Of a stretch of DNA of 64,000 bases, positions 14,634-23,225 are shown in pieces. Position 1 is the first letter of the stretch; every line of letters starts with the position of its first letter. The notes under the pieces are model-generated. The model was not told the DNA's origin and did no database searches. It saw only the letters and a program-made list of their open reading frames with translations. Where the stretch lies: NCBI GenBank assembly GCA_016219275.1, contig JACRBM010000067.1, forward strand, positions 62,001 to 126,000, read 5' to 3'. Origin of the DNA: Chloroflexota bacterium. GTDB lineage: Bacteria; Chloroflexota; Anaerolineae; UBA4142. The translations under genes were made by a program, and so were the position numbers.

Positions 14634-16043
14634 TCACAAGGTTTCGGTGTTGTAAAATTCGCCAAACAAGTCTTGCTCGGACGGACGGTCTTCGGGAATC
14701 GGACGACTGACCCAGGTCGTGTTCATGTAATGCTTCAAGTGGATATTCTCCGATGTAATGTTGCCGCCCCAGGTCCCGCATCCCAGACTCGACGTCATCG
14801 GCATCCCATTGTTGAACGCGCCGGCGTTCGCCTTCGACTGCGGCTGGCGTACCATCATTCTACTCACCGGTGCGACGAGCGCAAGTTGATGAATGTGCTC
14901 ATCGTCGAACGAGTAGATGCCGCACGAGTGTCCCTTCCCGCCCACCTCGAAAATCTGTTTGACCATTTCCAGCGCGTTTTGAAAACCGGTATACTTGAAA
15001 ATCGAAAGCACGACGCACAGTTTTTCGCTAGAGAAAAGATAATCCTTGCCGATGCCGTCTTCTTGGACGATGATGAATTTGCGGTCGGCTGGAATTTCAA
15101 ATCCCGCGCGCGCCGCGATTCTCTGCGCCGAAATCGCGACCGTGTCCGGTGTGCGATGTCGTTCCGCGTCCCACAGCACCGCTTGCAGTTGCGCTTTTTC
15201 TTCGAGCGATGTGAGATAGCCGCCTTCTTTGATCAATTGCGCCAGGAATGAATCGTAGATGGATGCTTCGACGATGAGGTTGCCGTCGGCGGAACAGCCC
15301 GAACCATAGTCGGAGGTTTTGCTGATGCGCGTGTTGCGCGCGGCTTCTGCGATGTTCGCGGTCTCGTCAATCACCATCGTCGAGTTGCCCGCGCCCACAC
15401 CTAGCGAAGGCACGCCGGAACTGTACGCCGCCTTGACCATATCCTTGCCGCCGGTCGCTTGAACGAGATCGCAAACGGACATGAGGTACTGCGACAGCGG
15501 GATGCTGGGTTTTTCGACGCACTGGAAAATATCTTCGGGCGCGCCTTCGCGCTTGAGCGTCTCGCGCATCACCCGGACCATTTCGAGCGTCGTGTTCTTG
15601 CTGCGCGGGTGGGGCGCAAAGATCACGACATCGCGACACTTGAGCGCGAACAAGCCGACGCCCGGCGGCGTCAGTTCCGGGTTCGTCGTGGGAATGAGCG
15701 AAGCGATCACTCCCACCGGCTTGCCGTATTTCACGATTCCTTTTTCCGGAATCTCTTCGATGACGCCGATGCTTTTTCGCCGGAGAATATCACGGAGGAT
15801 GCCCATAATCTTGAAGCGTTTCGCCGCGCGTCCTTCGCGATCTCCCAGCCCGCTTTCGTCCACGCCCATCTGCGCGATGCGCGTGAATGTTTTTTCGTTC
15901 GCGGTTGCCCAGCCAATGGCTCGACACAAGCGATCCACGCGGGCTTGGTCATAACATTCAATTGCCTTCAACGCGACGCGCGCGCGTTTCAATAATTCAT
16001 CGGCGTATATTTTTTCTTCTGGTGTGATGGGTCTCGGTGGCAT
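14634..16043 (-). CDS. CoA-acylating aldehyde dehydrogenase (EutE/SauS-like)
   Basis: The 469-residue protein belongs to the CoA-acylating branch of aldehyde dehydrogenases, shown by IPTTNPELTPPGVGLFALKCRD and IFAPHPRSKNTTLEMVRVM. The nucleophile is the Cys in GSGCSADGN, about residue 260. Such enzymes oxidise an aldehyde to an acyl-CoA with NAD(P). The sulfoacetaldehyde enzyme SauS and acetaldehyde dehydrogenases are the closest known types I can name; sequence alone does not decide between them. GGAGG lies upstream of the start. It is the last gene of a minus-strand catabolic unit and lies 14 bases after the citryl-CoA-lyase-like gene. Confidence 0.8.
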   Translation of the reverse strand: MPPRPITPEEKIYADELLKRARVALKAIECYDQARVDRLCRAIGWATANEKTFTRIAQMGVDESGLGDREGRAAKRFKIMGILRDILRRKSIGVIEEIPEKGIVKYGKPVGVIASLIPTTNPELTPPGVGLFALKCRDVVIFAPHPRSKNTTLEMVRVMRETLKREGAPEDIFQCVEKPSIPLSQYLMSVCDLVQATGGKDMVKAAYSSGVPSLGVGAGNSTMVIDETANIAEAARNTRISKTSDYGSGCSADGNLIVEASIYDSFLAQLIKEGGYLTSLEEKAQLQAVLWDAERHRTPDTVAISAQRIAARAGFEIPADRKFIIVQEDGIGKDYLFSSEKLCVVLSIFKYTGFQNALEMVKQIFEVGGKGHSCGIYSFDDEHIHQLALVAPVSRMMVRQPQSKANAGAFNNGMPMTSSLGCGTWGGNITSENIHLKHYMNTTWVSRPIPEDRPSEQDLFGEFYNTETL

Positions 16044-16057
16044 AGTAACATTTCCTC

Positions 16058-16852
16058 CTAGTGTGATTTGGAAATCGGCAAATCTCTCTCGGACGGTCCG
16101 GCATAACCATGATCCACCGGATCAATGCGACGCATCGGCGGCATTTGCGTGATTTCTTCGTGCGCGTGCGCGAGAATGCCAGCCATGCGCGCGATCATAA
16201 ATACCGCGTTTGCCAACGTCGGCGGAAATCCGATCTCGCACAAAATCGCCGCGATCGCGCCATCAATGTTGATCGGCAAATCTTTGCCCGCGCTTTTTTT
16301 CAACGCGCGTTCAATCGCGTGCGCGGCTTGCAGATAATTTTCGCGCACGTTCGCTTCACGCGCGAGATCGAACAAACGCGCGAGGCGCGGGTCTTGGTGT
16401 TTGTGCTGGCGATGTCCAAACCCGGCGAGACGCCGTTTCGTTTTTCGCCACTCGGCGACGACGTGATCCGCCGCGCGATCCAAATCCTGGGTCTCTTTCG
16501 CATACTCGACGACTTGCAGAAGCGCTTCCATCGCGTCTTGAACCGCCGCGCCGTGATATTTTCCCAGCGTCAACAATCCCGCCGCCGCTGCCGCGCCAAG
16601 CGGCGCACCGCCGGATGCCGCCGTGCGCGCGGCGAGCGCCGAGGGCGCGCCGGGTCCGTGATCAATGCTCGCGACCATGATCGCGTCAACAAGTTTGGCG
16701 ACGCCCGGCGTTGGCAACTCGCCAGTGAACAGCAAATACAGCACAGACGGAAATGGAATCGCGCCGATCATTTGCACGAGATCATAGCCGCGAATTTGGA
16801 TTCCGTTTTCCGTCGTGTAAGATAATTGGGTGTCCCAGTGAAGCTCGCCCAC
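16058..16852 (-). CDS. citryl-CoA lyase / citrate synthase family protein
   Basis: This 264-residue protein is much shorter than citrate synthase and matches the length of citryl-CoA lyases. The three catalytic positions can be placed: His in GKYHGAAVQDAM, His in GFGHRQHKHQDPR, and Asp in INIDGAIAAIL. The C-terminal LAHAHEEITQMPPMRRIDP is typical of the lyase branch. It starts with GTG 16852 behind GAGG. Known relatives split citryl-CoA to acetyl-CoA and oxaloacetate. Here it sits between an acylating aldehyde dehydrogenase and an alcohol dehydrogenase, so it may condense or cleave a related acyl-CoA. The true substrate is unknown. Confidence 0.8.
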   Translation of the reverse strand: MGELHWDTQLSYTTENGIQIRGYDLVQMIGAIPFPSVLYLLFTGELPTPGVAKLVDAIMVASIDHGPGAPSALAARTAASGGAPLGAAAAAGLLTLGKYHGAAVQDAMEALLQVVEYAKETQDLDRAADHVVAEWRKTKRRLAGFGHRQHKHQDPRLARLFDLAREANVRENYLQAAHAIERALKKSAGKDLPINIDGAIAAILCEIGFPPTLANAVFMIARMAGILAHAHEEITQMPPMRRIDPVDHGYAGPSERDLPISKSH

Positions 16853-16866
16853 GAAAAACCTCGCGC

Positions 16867-16896
16867 TTTAGCCACGCCCTTAAGGGCGTAGCTAAA
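16867..16896. repeat. 30-bp palindrome at the alcohol dehydrogenase stop
   Basis: TTTAGCCACGCCCTT and AAGGGCGTAGCTAAA are complementary except for one pair. It overlaps the stop codon of the alcohol dehydrogenase and precedes the citryl-CoA-lyase-like gene. It may be a processing hairpin or a mobile palindromic repeat. Confidence 0.8.
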
Positions 16897-17884
16897 AGTG
16901 CAAATGGACTTTACCGGCTTGTCCGGTCGAAGCGATTTCAAGCGCGCGCGTGATTTCGTCGAACGCAAGTGTGTCGGTGACGATTTGCGCGGGATGCAAC
17001 GCGCCACGCGCGACCAACGCAATCGCGCGCGTAAAGTCTTTTGGATGATCGTAGATGATCGAACCGTTGACGCGAATGGCTTCGCGCACCAAACGGAACG
17101 GTACAAATGTTGCCGGCGCGGTGGATAATCCGACCAAAACGACTTGACCGCCGCGCGGTACCGCGCTCAACGCCAGTTCCACGGTTGCGGTGACGCCAGC
17201 ACATTCAAATACGGTCGTCACGTTTTCGGTTTGCCACAATTTTGCGACATCATCACCATTCGGGACGACCGCGCCCAATTGTTGCGCCATTACAAGCTTG
17301 TCGGTGAACTTGTCGTGCGCGATCACGCGCAACCCTTGCGCGACCGCGGCTTGAATCAAGAGCAAGCCCGTCGCGCCGCACCCCAGGACGGCAATCGTAT
17401 CGCCGAGTTGTGCGCCCGATTGCCACAATGCGTGGAGCGACACGGCGAGCGGTTCAATCGTCGCCGCGTCCGAATCGGAGATTGCATCCGGTACGGCGAA
17501 CACAAATTCAGCCGGCGCGGCGAATGCGTCGGCAAAACAGCCGGGCACGTTGACACCGGGGATTGTTTTGTTCGGACAAATGTTGCCGCGTCCGCTGCGG
17601 CAAAAGGCGCACGCGCCGCACGGATAGTTCGGCTCGACGATGACGCGTTGTCCGACCGCGAATTTCGTCACGCCTGCGCCGAGCGCGGTCACGCGTCCGA
17701 CGAATTCGTGACCCAGCAACAGGGGATACGCTGGCGGCGCGCGATGCCCGGCATACAATGAAACATCCGAACCACACACACCGGCGCGGCTCGGTTGAAT
17801 CAAAACGTCACCGGCTCCAACACGCGGCGCGGCAATTTCACTGATTTCAATTTTATTGGGTGATAGAAGCAATGCAGCTTTCAT
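16892..17884 (-). CDS. zinc-dependent alcohol dehydrogenase (MDR family)
   Basis: The 330-residue medium-chain dehydrogenase has the catalytic zinc motif CGSDVSLYAGH, GHEFVGRV, the structural zinc cysteines CGACAFCRSGRGNIC, and the nucleotide loop GCGATG (residues about 165-170). It resembles sorbitol/threonine-dehydrogenase-type enzymes that oxidise secondary alcohols of polar substrates. In this unit it probably oxidises the imported substrate or a later alcohol intermediate. The nucleotide loop reads GCGATG instead of the common GxGxxG with full Gly spacing, and the coenzyme is not certain. Confidence 0.85.
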   Translation of the reverse strand: MKAALLLSPNKIEISEIAAPRVGAGDVLIQPSRAGVCGSDVSLYAGHRAPPAYPLLLGHEFVGRVTALGAGVTKFAVGQRVIVEPNYPCGACAFCRSGRGNICPNKTIPGVNVPGCFADAFAAPAEFVFAVPDAISDSDAATIEPLAVSLHALWQSGAQLGDTIAVLGCGATGLLLIQAAVAQGLRVIAHDKFTDKLVMAQQLGAVVPNGDDVAKLWQTENVTTVFECAGVTATVELALSAVPRGGQVVLVGLSTAPATFVPFRLVREAIRVNGSIIYDHPKDFTRAIALVARGALHPAQIVTDTLAFDEITRALEIASTGQAGKVHLHF

Positions 17885-17891
17885 AATTTTC

Positions 17892-17966
17892 CGGGATGAA
17901 GGCGGAAGGGTGAAGGATGAATTTTAGAGCGAATTATTTCATCCCTCATCCGTCATCCTTCTGACT
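17892..17966. repeat. AAGGATGA-type imperfect inverted repeat
   Basis: GGGATGAAGGCGGAAGGGTGAAGGATGA is followed, after an AT-rich loop, by TCATCCCTCATCCGTCATCCTTC. The arms are largely complementary and resemble the hairpin at 2590-2637. It fills the gap between the cupin and alcohol dehydrogenase genes. Confidence 0.7.
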
Positions 17967-18346
17967 TAGGATTTGGGTAACTCGCCCTGCGGTGTGTACA
18001 TCCAGATCAACCACAGCGGTTCATTGCCATTGTTCACGTGCTGATGAAACATGCCTTTTGGAATAAAGACCCAATCGCCTTCAGCGAAGGTAATTCGTTG
18101 TCCTTCTTCGGTCACCACATCGCCGGTGCCGCGGACCATAATGTCTACCTCTTCTGCGGCGGGGTGATTGTGCCGCGAGGATGATTCGCCCGGTTCAAAA
18201 ATCGTCAGACCGGCGACAATATGCTCTGAGCCGACCTGTTCCTTGTTCACGAGCTGGAAGACTTTGCGACGAAATCCCGGCGAATCGAGTCCGATCCAGA
18301 TTTCTTTGCCATCCTTGAACGGTCGCAGGATTTTGATCTCTGCCAT
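17966..18346 (-). CDS. small cupin-domain protein
   Basis: The 126-residue single cupin has the metal-binding pattern RHNHPAAEEVDIM (His, His, Glu) and the second-motif His in GMFHQHV. Such proteins may be isomerases, dioxygenases or sugar/ligand sensors. It is encoded between the Liv transporter and the dehydrogenases, so a role in the same catabolic pathway is likely. GGAGGTTGGTAA lies upstream of the start. No closer function can be given. Confidence 0.8.
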   Translation of the reverse strand: MAEIKILRPFKDGKEIWIGLDSPGFRRKVFQLVNKEQVGSEHIVAGLTIFEPGESSSRHNHPAAEEVDIMVRGTGDVVTEEGQRITFAEGDWVFIPKGMFHQHVNNGNEPLWLIWMYTPQGELPKS

Positions 18347-18397
18347 TTACCAACCTCCAATTTTGATTTTCTAATCGCTATCGTTCAACTTCTAAAC

Positions 18398-19105
18398 TCA
18401 GCCCGCGCCCAAGTACGCGTGTTGAATAATTGAATTCTCGCGCAATGCTTCGGCAGAATCAGCGAAACGAATCTTACCGGTTTCCATCACGATGCCGCGA
18501 TGCGCGATCTTGAGCGCGCCGCGCGCGTTTTGCTCGCTCAATAGAATGGTCATGCCTTGCCGGTTCAGTTCCGCGATAATTTCAAAGACGCGCTTGACCA
18601 AGAGTGGCGCGAGTCCCAGCGAGGGTTCATCCATCACCAGCACCTGCGGTTTCGACATCAGCGCGCGCGCGATGGCGAGCATCTGTTGCTCGCCGCCGCT
18701 CAACGAACCAGCGAGTTGTTTCTCGCGCCCTTTAAGCGCGGGAAAAGTTTCGTACATCCGCGCCTTGTCTTTGGCGACCTCGGTATGATCTGAGCGATGG
18801 TACGCACCCATATCCATGTTTTCGTCCACCGTCAGCACGGGGAAAACGCGCCGACCTTCCGGCACATATCCTACCCCCAATGCCACCACCTTGTCCGCGC
18901 TTAGTTTATGAATCGGCGTACCATCCAATGTGATTCTCCCATCGCGCGGATGGAGCAAACCGCAGATCGTCTTGATCGTTGTGGATTTGCCCGCGCCATT
19001 TGCGCCGATCAACGCGGTGATCTCGCTCTGGCGAACTTCGAAGGAAATACCCTTGACGGCGTGAATGTGCCCGTAGTAGGTATTTAGATTTTCGACAACT
19101 ATCAC
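18398..19105 (-). CDS. livF: branched-chain-amino-acid-type ABC transporter ATPase (LivF)
   Basis: The 235-residue ATPase has Walker A GANGAGKST, signature LSGGEQQMLAIARAL, Walker B VLVMDEPSLGL and ends with the short LivF-type tail. It starts with GTG 19105, overlapping the livG stop (GTGA), with GAGGAAG upstream. It pairs with LivG to drive the LivHM channel. HAAT-family importers take up amino acids, amides, urea or aromatic acids, so the name does not fix the ligand. Confidence 0.92.
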   Translation of the reverse strand: MIVVENLNTYYGHIHAVKGISFEVRQSEITALIGANGAGKSTTIKTICGLLHPRDGRITLDGTPIHKLSADKVVALGVGYVPEGRRVFPVLTVDENMDMGAYHRSDHTEVAKDKARMYETFPALKGREKQLAGSLSGGEQQMLAIARALMSKPQVLVMDEPSLGLAPLLVKRVFEIIAELNRQGMTILLSEQNARGALKIAHRGIVMETGKIRFADSAEALRENSIIQHAYLGAG

Positions 19106-19866
19106 AGGTCTTCCTCCTTACCCAGGTACGCTTCGATCACGACTGGGTCGCCGCTAATTGTTTTTGTATCCCCTTCGGCGATCTTTTTGCCATAATCCAG
19201 CACGGAGACCACATTGCAAATGCCCATCACCAGTTTCATGTCGTGCTCGACGAGAAAGATGGTGACGCCGGAATCGCGAATCTTGAGCAACGTCTCGCGC
19301 AGCGCATCCGTTTCCGTTTCATTCAACCCGGCGGCAGGTTCGTCAAGCAAAACAATTTTCGGATCGGTCGCCAACGCGCGCGCCATTTCGACGCGGCGTT
19401 GATTTCCATACGGTAAACTCGTCGCGCGCTCGCGCGCAAAATCAGCGATGTGAAACAGACTGAGAAGGTTCATCGCTTTTTCGGTCAGGAGTTTGTCCTC
19501 GCGTTGGACTGCGATCGGATCCAACATCGCCTGCCACAAACTTGACTTGCAATGATGCCCCATTGCCACCAGCACATTGTCGAGCACGGTCATGCTCTTA
19601 AACAGCCGCAGGTTTTGAAACGTGCGCGCGAACCCGAGCGCCGTAATTTGATGCGCCGGTATACCGGCAATCGGCTTGCCAGCGTAAGTGATTTTTCCGC
19701 CGGTCGGTTTATAATAGCCGGACACGACGTTGAAAATCGTCGTCTTGCCAGAACCGTTGGGACCAATCAAACCGTGAATCTCGCCCTGCTTGACGCTCAG
19801 CGAAACGTCATTGACGGCGACGAGACCGCCGAATTGCATTGTGAGGTGTTCGATCTCAAGAAACAT
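19102..19866 (-). CDS. livG: branched-chain-amino-acid-type ABC transporter ATPase (LivG)
   Basis: The 254-residue ATPase has Walker A GPNGSGKTT, signature LPYGNQRRVEMARALA, Walker B IVLLDEPAAGLNETE and the LivG C-terminal GDPVVIEAYLG. ATG 19866 is chosen for GGAGGAG upstream and for fit to the family start (MFLEIEHLTMQFGG). It overlaps livM by 11 bases. Confidence 0.92.
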   Translation of the reverse strand: MFLEIEHLTMQFGGLVAVNDVSLSVKQGEIHGLIGPNGSGKTTIFNVVSGYYKPTGGKITYAGKPIAGIPAHQITALGFARTFQNLRLFKSMTVLDNVLVAMGHHCKSSLWQAMLDPIAVQREDKLLTEKAMNLLSLFHIADFARERATSLPYGNQRRVEMARALATDPKIVLLDEPAAGLNETETDALRETLLKIRDSGVTIFLVEHDMKLVMGICNVVSVLDYGKKIAEGDTKTISGDPVVIEAYLGKEEDL

Positions 19867-20869
19867 TCGGCTCCTCCATTCGCGATGGTTCTGCCGCTGG
19901 TTTGCGCGCCCACGGCAATCGTATGCCGCCGGCTTGCTCAATTTTCTGCGTAAGCCCCACCACGCCGCCGGGCATGAACAAGACCACGATCATGATCGCA
20001 AGTCCGAACCCAACTAGTTGCCAACTCTTGATGGCACGCAACCACTCTTGGGCAAGCGGCAAGGCAAGCCCTCCAACAACCGAGCCAGCCAGACTACCCA
20101 TCCCGCCGACCATCGTCATAGTCAGGACGAACAATGCATTCTTGAACTCGAAGATGTCAGGGCTAATGTAGGTGCTCATGTGCGCATACAGCACGCCAGC
20201 CACCCCGCAGTAAACACCGCAGATGGCATTCGCCAAAACCTGGTAGTATGCCACATTGACGCCCATTGCCTTGGCGGCTGTATCGTCGTCACGAATCGCG
20301 ATGAAGGAGCGACCGATGCGATGACTGACGATCTGCCGGGCTACCAGAAAACCGACCACTACGCAGACGAGAACGATATAGTAGAAACGTTCGGCGCCGT
20401 CAATTGGAATGCCAAACAGATTCGGCATCGGGATGCCGGAAATCCCAAGTGGACCCTCGGTCAACCAAATCTCATTGACCATGATAATGTTGATCGTCTC
20501 CGCGAGACCAATGGTTACGAGAGCTAAATAGTGTGAGCGCACCTTAAGCATTGGCAATGCGATCAATGCACCGGTAATGCCAGCAAGTAGCATCCCCAGC
20601 GGCATGTTGATCCAGATAGGCACTCCAAACCGCGTGCTCAGCAACGCGGCAGTGTATGCTCCTACACCCCAGAACGCGCCCAACGCCAGATTGATTTGTC
20701 CGCAGTATCCCATCGCCAAGTTGAGTCCCAAACTCATCAAAATCCAGATACCTGCCATATTGACGATATGCACTGTGTAGCGATTCGGCGCGACCAGGGG
20801 ATAAGCCAGTAGGACAAGACCGCCTACCCCTAGCAAAATCCATTTGATTGTGCTCGCCGTGTTCTTCAT
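19856..20869 (-). CDS. livM: branched-chain-amino-acid-type ABC transporter permease (LivM)
   Basis: The 337-residue membrane protein has eight to nine hydrophobic segments and the conserved cytoplasmic loop with SFIAIRDDDTAAKAMGVNVAYYQVLA, which contacts the ATPases. AAGGAGG precedes ATG 20869. It forms the channel with LivH encoded 9 bases upstream. Confidence 0.92.
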   Translation of the reverse strand: MKNTASTIKWILLGVGGLVLLAYPLVAPNRYTVHIVNMAGIWILMSLGLNLAMGYCGQINLALGAFWGVGAYTAALLSTRFGVPIWINMPLGMLLAGITGALIALPMLKVRSHYLALVTIGLAETINIIMVNEIWLTEGPLGISGIPMPNLFGIPIDGAERFYYIVLVCVVVGFLVARQIVSHRIGRSFIAIRDDDTAAKAMGVNVAYYQVLANAICGVYCGVAGVLYAHMSTYISPDIFEFKNALFVLTMTMVGGMGSLAGSVVGGLALPLAQEWLRAIKSWQLVGFGLAIMIVVLFMPGGVVGLTQKIEQAGGIRLPWARKPAAEPSRMEEPNVS

Positions 20870-20878
20870 TGAACCTCC

Positions 20879-21772
20879 TTAAACCTTGTCCACCGTGACC
20901 TCACCCACGATACCCGCGGGCTTGATCATGAGCACAACGATCATGACGACAAAAGCAATTCCCTTGGTGTAGGCAGATGAGATGAACCCAGCCGAAATCG
21001 CCTCAAGGACGCCGAAGACTAGCCCACCCACGATTGCGCCGGGGATACTGCCGGCGCCACCCAAGATGAACGCCGCAAATCCCTTCAGACCGACCGCCGC
21101 ACTCATAGCTGGATTGACATAGACAATGGGGGCAGCCAGAATGCCCGCCGCCGCAGCGAGTCCAGCCCCGATGGCAAACACCAACGCGTTCGTGGTGTTG
21201 ACGGGGATTCCCATGGCGCTCGCGGTTTCGCGATCCTGCGCGGCGGCGCGCATCGCTTTGCCCATTTTCGACTTGGCGAGAAATACATTCAGCCCAACCA
21301 TCAACAGAGCGGACACGGTAATGAGCAAAAGCATCTGGGGCAACAACGCAACCCCGCCAATCACAATGGGTTCATTCGGCAAGGGCGAATTAACTGCGAA
21401 ACCTTCCGCACCCCAGATGATAACCGCCAAATTGTCGAGAACATATCCCAACCCGATGGTTCCAAGCAGCATCAACATCAAATCGAGATGTGCAAGCGGG
21501 CGGAAGATTCGCTCGAGGATGAGACCCAGGATTGCCGTAAGCAGGATGCCCATGACGAATGCAATCGGATAGGGCACTTGCAATCCCATGACCATCCCGC
21601 GGTACCAAATGATCCCAAAGTAGGTGCCAATCATGTAGATACTACCGTGCGCAAAGTTGACCAATCCCATTGAGCGATAGATCATCGAGTAGCCAAGCGC
21701 GACCAGCGCGTATAGACTGCCGATCCCAATGCCGCCGACTAGAGTCTGAATGAAAATGCTAACGATATTCAT
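20879..21772 (-). CDS. livH: branched-chain-amino-acid-type ABC transporter permease (LivH)
   Basis: The 297-residue membrane protein has the LivH hallmarks GSLYALVALGYSMIYRSMGLVNFAHG and MRAAAQDRETASAMGIPVNTTNALVFAIGAGLAAAAG. ATG 21772 is used because GGAGG lies upstream and the family starts near MNIVSIFIQ. Confidence 0.92.
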   Translation of the reverse strand: MNIVSIFIQTLVGGIGIGSLYALVALGYSMIYRSMGLVNFAHGSIYMIGTYFGIIWYRGMVMGLQVPYPIAFVMGILLTAILGLILERIFRPLAHLDLMLMLLGTIGLGYVLDNLAVIIWGAEGFAVNSPLPNEPIVIGGVALLPQMLLLITVSALLMVGLNVFLAKSKMGKAMRAAAQDRETASAMGIPVNTTNALVFAIGAGLAAAAGILAAPIVYVNPAMSAAVGLKGFAAFILGGAGSIPGAIVGGLVFGVLEAISAGFISSAYTKGIAFVVMIVVLMIKPAGIVGEVTVDKV

Positions 21773-21784
21773 TGCGTTACCTCC

Positions 21785-21928
21785 GGTTAGTGCAATAGTT
21801 GTGTTGTGCAATAGTGCGATAGTTGGATAGTGCGCTAGTTGCGATCAGTTCGACTGACCATTCAACTTTTCAACTATCGCACTATCGCACTATTGAACTA
21901 ACGCACTAACACACTATCGCACTATTGC
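21785..21928. repeat. TAGTGCGATAG-type long inverted repeat
   Basis: The gap between the binding-protein gene and livH is filled by variants of GTGCAATAGTGCGATAGTT followed by ACTATCGCACTATCGCACT, so it can fold into a long hairpin. No gene is present. It may act as an mRNA-processing element that sets the binding protein above the permeases. Confidence 0.8.
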
Positions 21929-21933
21929 ACTGA

Positions 21934-23124
21934 TCACTTGCCGGTCCACACGGTCAGCTTGCCGCCTTTGATAATGCCCACGAGAGTGCCCGTGATGGTT
22001 TCACCTTTTGCGGTCACGTTGAACGTGCCTTGCAAACCTTTATGCCCCGAGATTTTGTGCAACTCCGCCGCGACGTTTTCAGAGGTCAGGGGGTTTGCTT
22101 TTTCCATCGCGAGCAGAAGGAGTTTGGTGCCATCGTACGTATTCGCGCCGTGAAATTCCGGAGTCTCATTCCAGCGCGCTTTGTAAGCGTTCACAAACTT
22201 GAGCGACATTTCATTCGCTTCGTCGTGCAGCCACGGCGTCGTAAAGAATACGCCTTCAGCTATAGTCTCGCCAGCCGTTTCGATGAACTTGGGTGTGCCA
22301 ACCGCTGCGCCGCCAGCAATTTGTCCCTTGAAACCAAGTTGGCGCGCCTGCTTGGCGATCAAACCTGAAGCGACTTCCGATGAGCCGAGCAACAAAACTT
22401 CGGGTTGCGTCTGGAGAATCTTGGTGAGTTGTCCCGTAAAGTCCTTGTCGTCAATGCCGAATGCCTCGCGCGTAAGCGCTTGCAAATTGTTGCGTTTGAG
22501 CGCGGCTTCTTGGTAATCTCCCTCGCCCTTGCCGTATGCCGAAGTGTCCGCGATGATGGCGAATTTTTTCATACCCTTCACCGTTATCAAGAAATCGATG
22601 AGGGTATCTTCGAAGGAAGGACCTGCGGGCGTGGCGCGAAAGATGTACGCGCTCCCTTTGTTGGTGATATCCACGTTGGTCCCGTTGGTGAACTGAGGAA
22701 TCTTGTACTGCGCGAAAATCGGAATGTCTGCGAGAGCCGAAGTACTGTTCGAGGTCGCCCAAACTGCCATGACTTTGTCTTCCGTCGCGACTTTTTGCGC
22801 GAGGTTCACCGACTTGGTCGGGTCGGCTTCGTCGTCGTAGGTGATGACCTGAATCTGACGACCCTGGATGCCGCCCGCCTTGTTCTTTTCTTCAACCGCA
22901 AGTGTGGTACCCTTTTTCATCCAATCGCCTAGAACGGCATTCGTGCCACTGAACGCGGCGATGATGCCAATCTTGATTGGCTCGCCGGTCGGTTGGCTTG
23001 CGACAGCTTTCGTTGCCGCGGGTTGCGCCGGCGCGCTTGTCGGTGCAGGGGCGGCGGTGGGGGAAGCACAGGCAGCAAGCAAAATAGCAAGCGCCATAAA
23101 CACGAACAAAATTGTACGCTTCAT
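21934..23124 (-). CDS. branched-chain-amino-acid-type ABC transporter substrate-binding lipoprotein
   Basis: The 396-residue protein has a signal ending in ILLAAC (Cys19) and a Thr/Pro/Ala linker, then a type I periplasmic-binding fold beginning EPIKIGIIAAFSGTNAVLGDWMKKG, with TYDDEADPTKSVNLAQKV and GSSEVASGLIAKQARQLGFKG. It is the binding component of LivHMGF. GAGGAGGAG precedes the start. The ligand is unknown and should be the substrate of the dehydrogenases and the ThDP enzyme of this unit. Confidence 0.9.
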   Translation of the reverse strand: MKRTILFVFMALAILLAACASPTAAPAPTSAPAQPAATKAVASQPTGEPIKIGIIAAFSGTNAVLGDWMKKGTTLAVEEKNKAGGIQGRQIQVITYDDEADPTKSVNLAQKVATEDKVMAVWATSNSTSALADIPIFAQYKIPQFTNGTNVDITNKGSAYIFRATPAGPSFEDTLIDFLITVKGMKKFAIIADTSAYGKGEGDYQEAALKRNNLQALTREAFGIDDKDFTGQLTKILQTQPEVLLLGSSEVASGLIAKQARQLGFKGQIAGGAAVGTPKFIETAGETIAEGVFFTTPWLHDEANEMSLKFVNAYKARWNETPEFHGANTYDGTKLLLLAMEKANPLTSENVAAELHKISGHKGLQGTFNVTAKGETITGTLVGIIKGGKLTVWTGK

Positions 23125-23225
23125 TGCGAATCTCCTCCTCGTGAATGAATCATTTTTTTACCCGACCTGGTTTGATTCAATGTGTGATCGTTTGTGCGCT
23201 CACCTCCTTGTAAATTTTGTGTTTT

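Noticed and set aside
23195-23220. Strong AAGGAGGTGA on the minus strand as the start of an extra gene
   Set aside because: Only an eight-codon frame follows it, with no recognisable product. It could be chance or a remnant.
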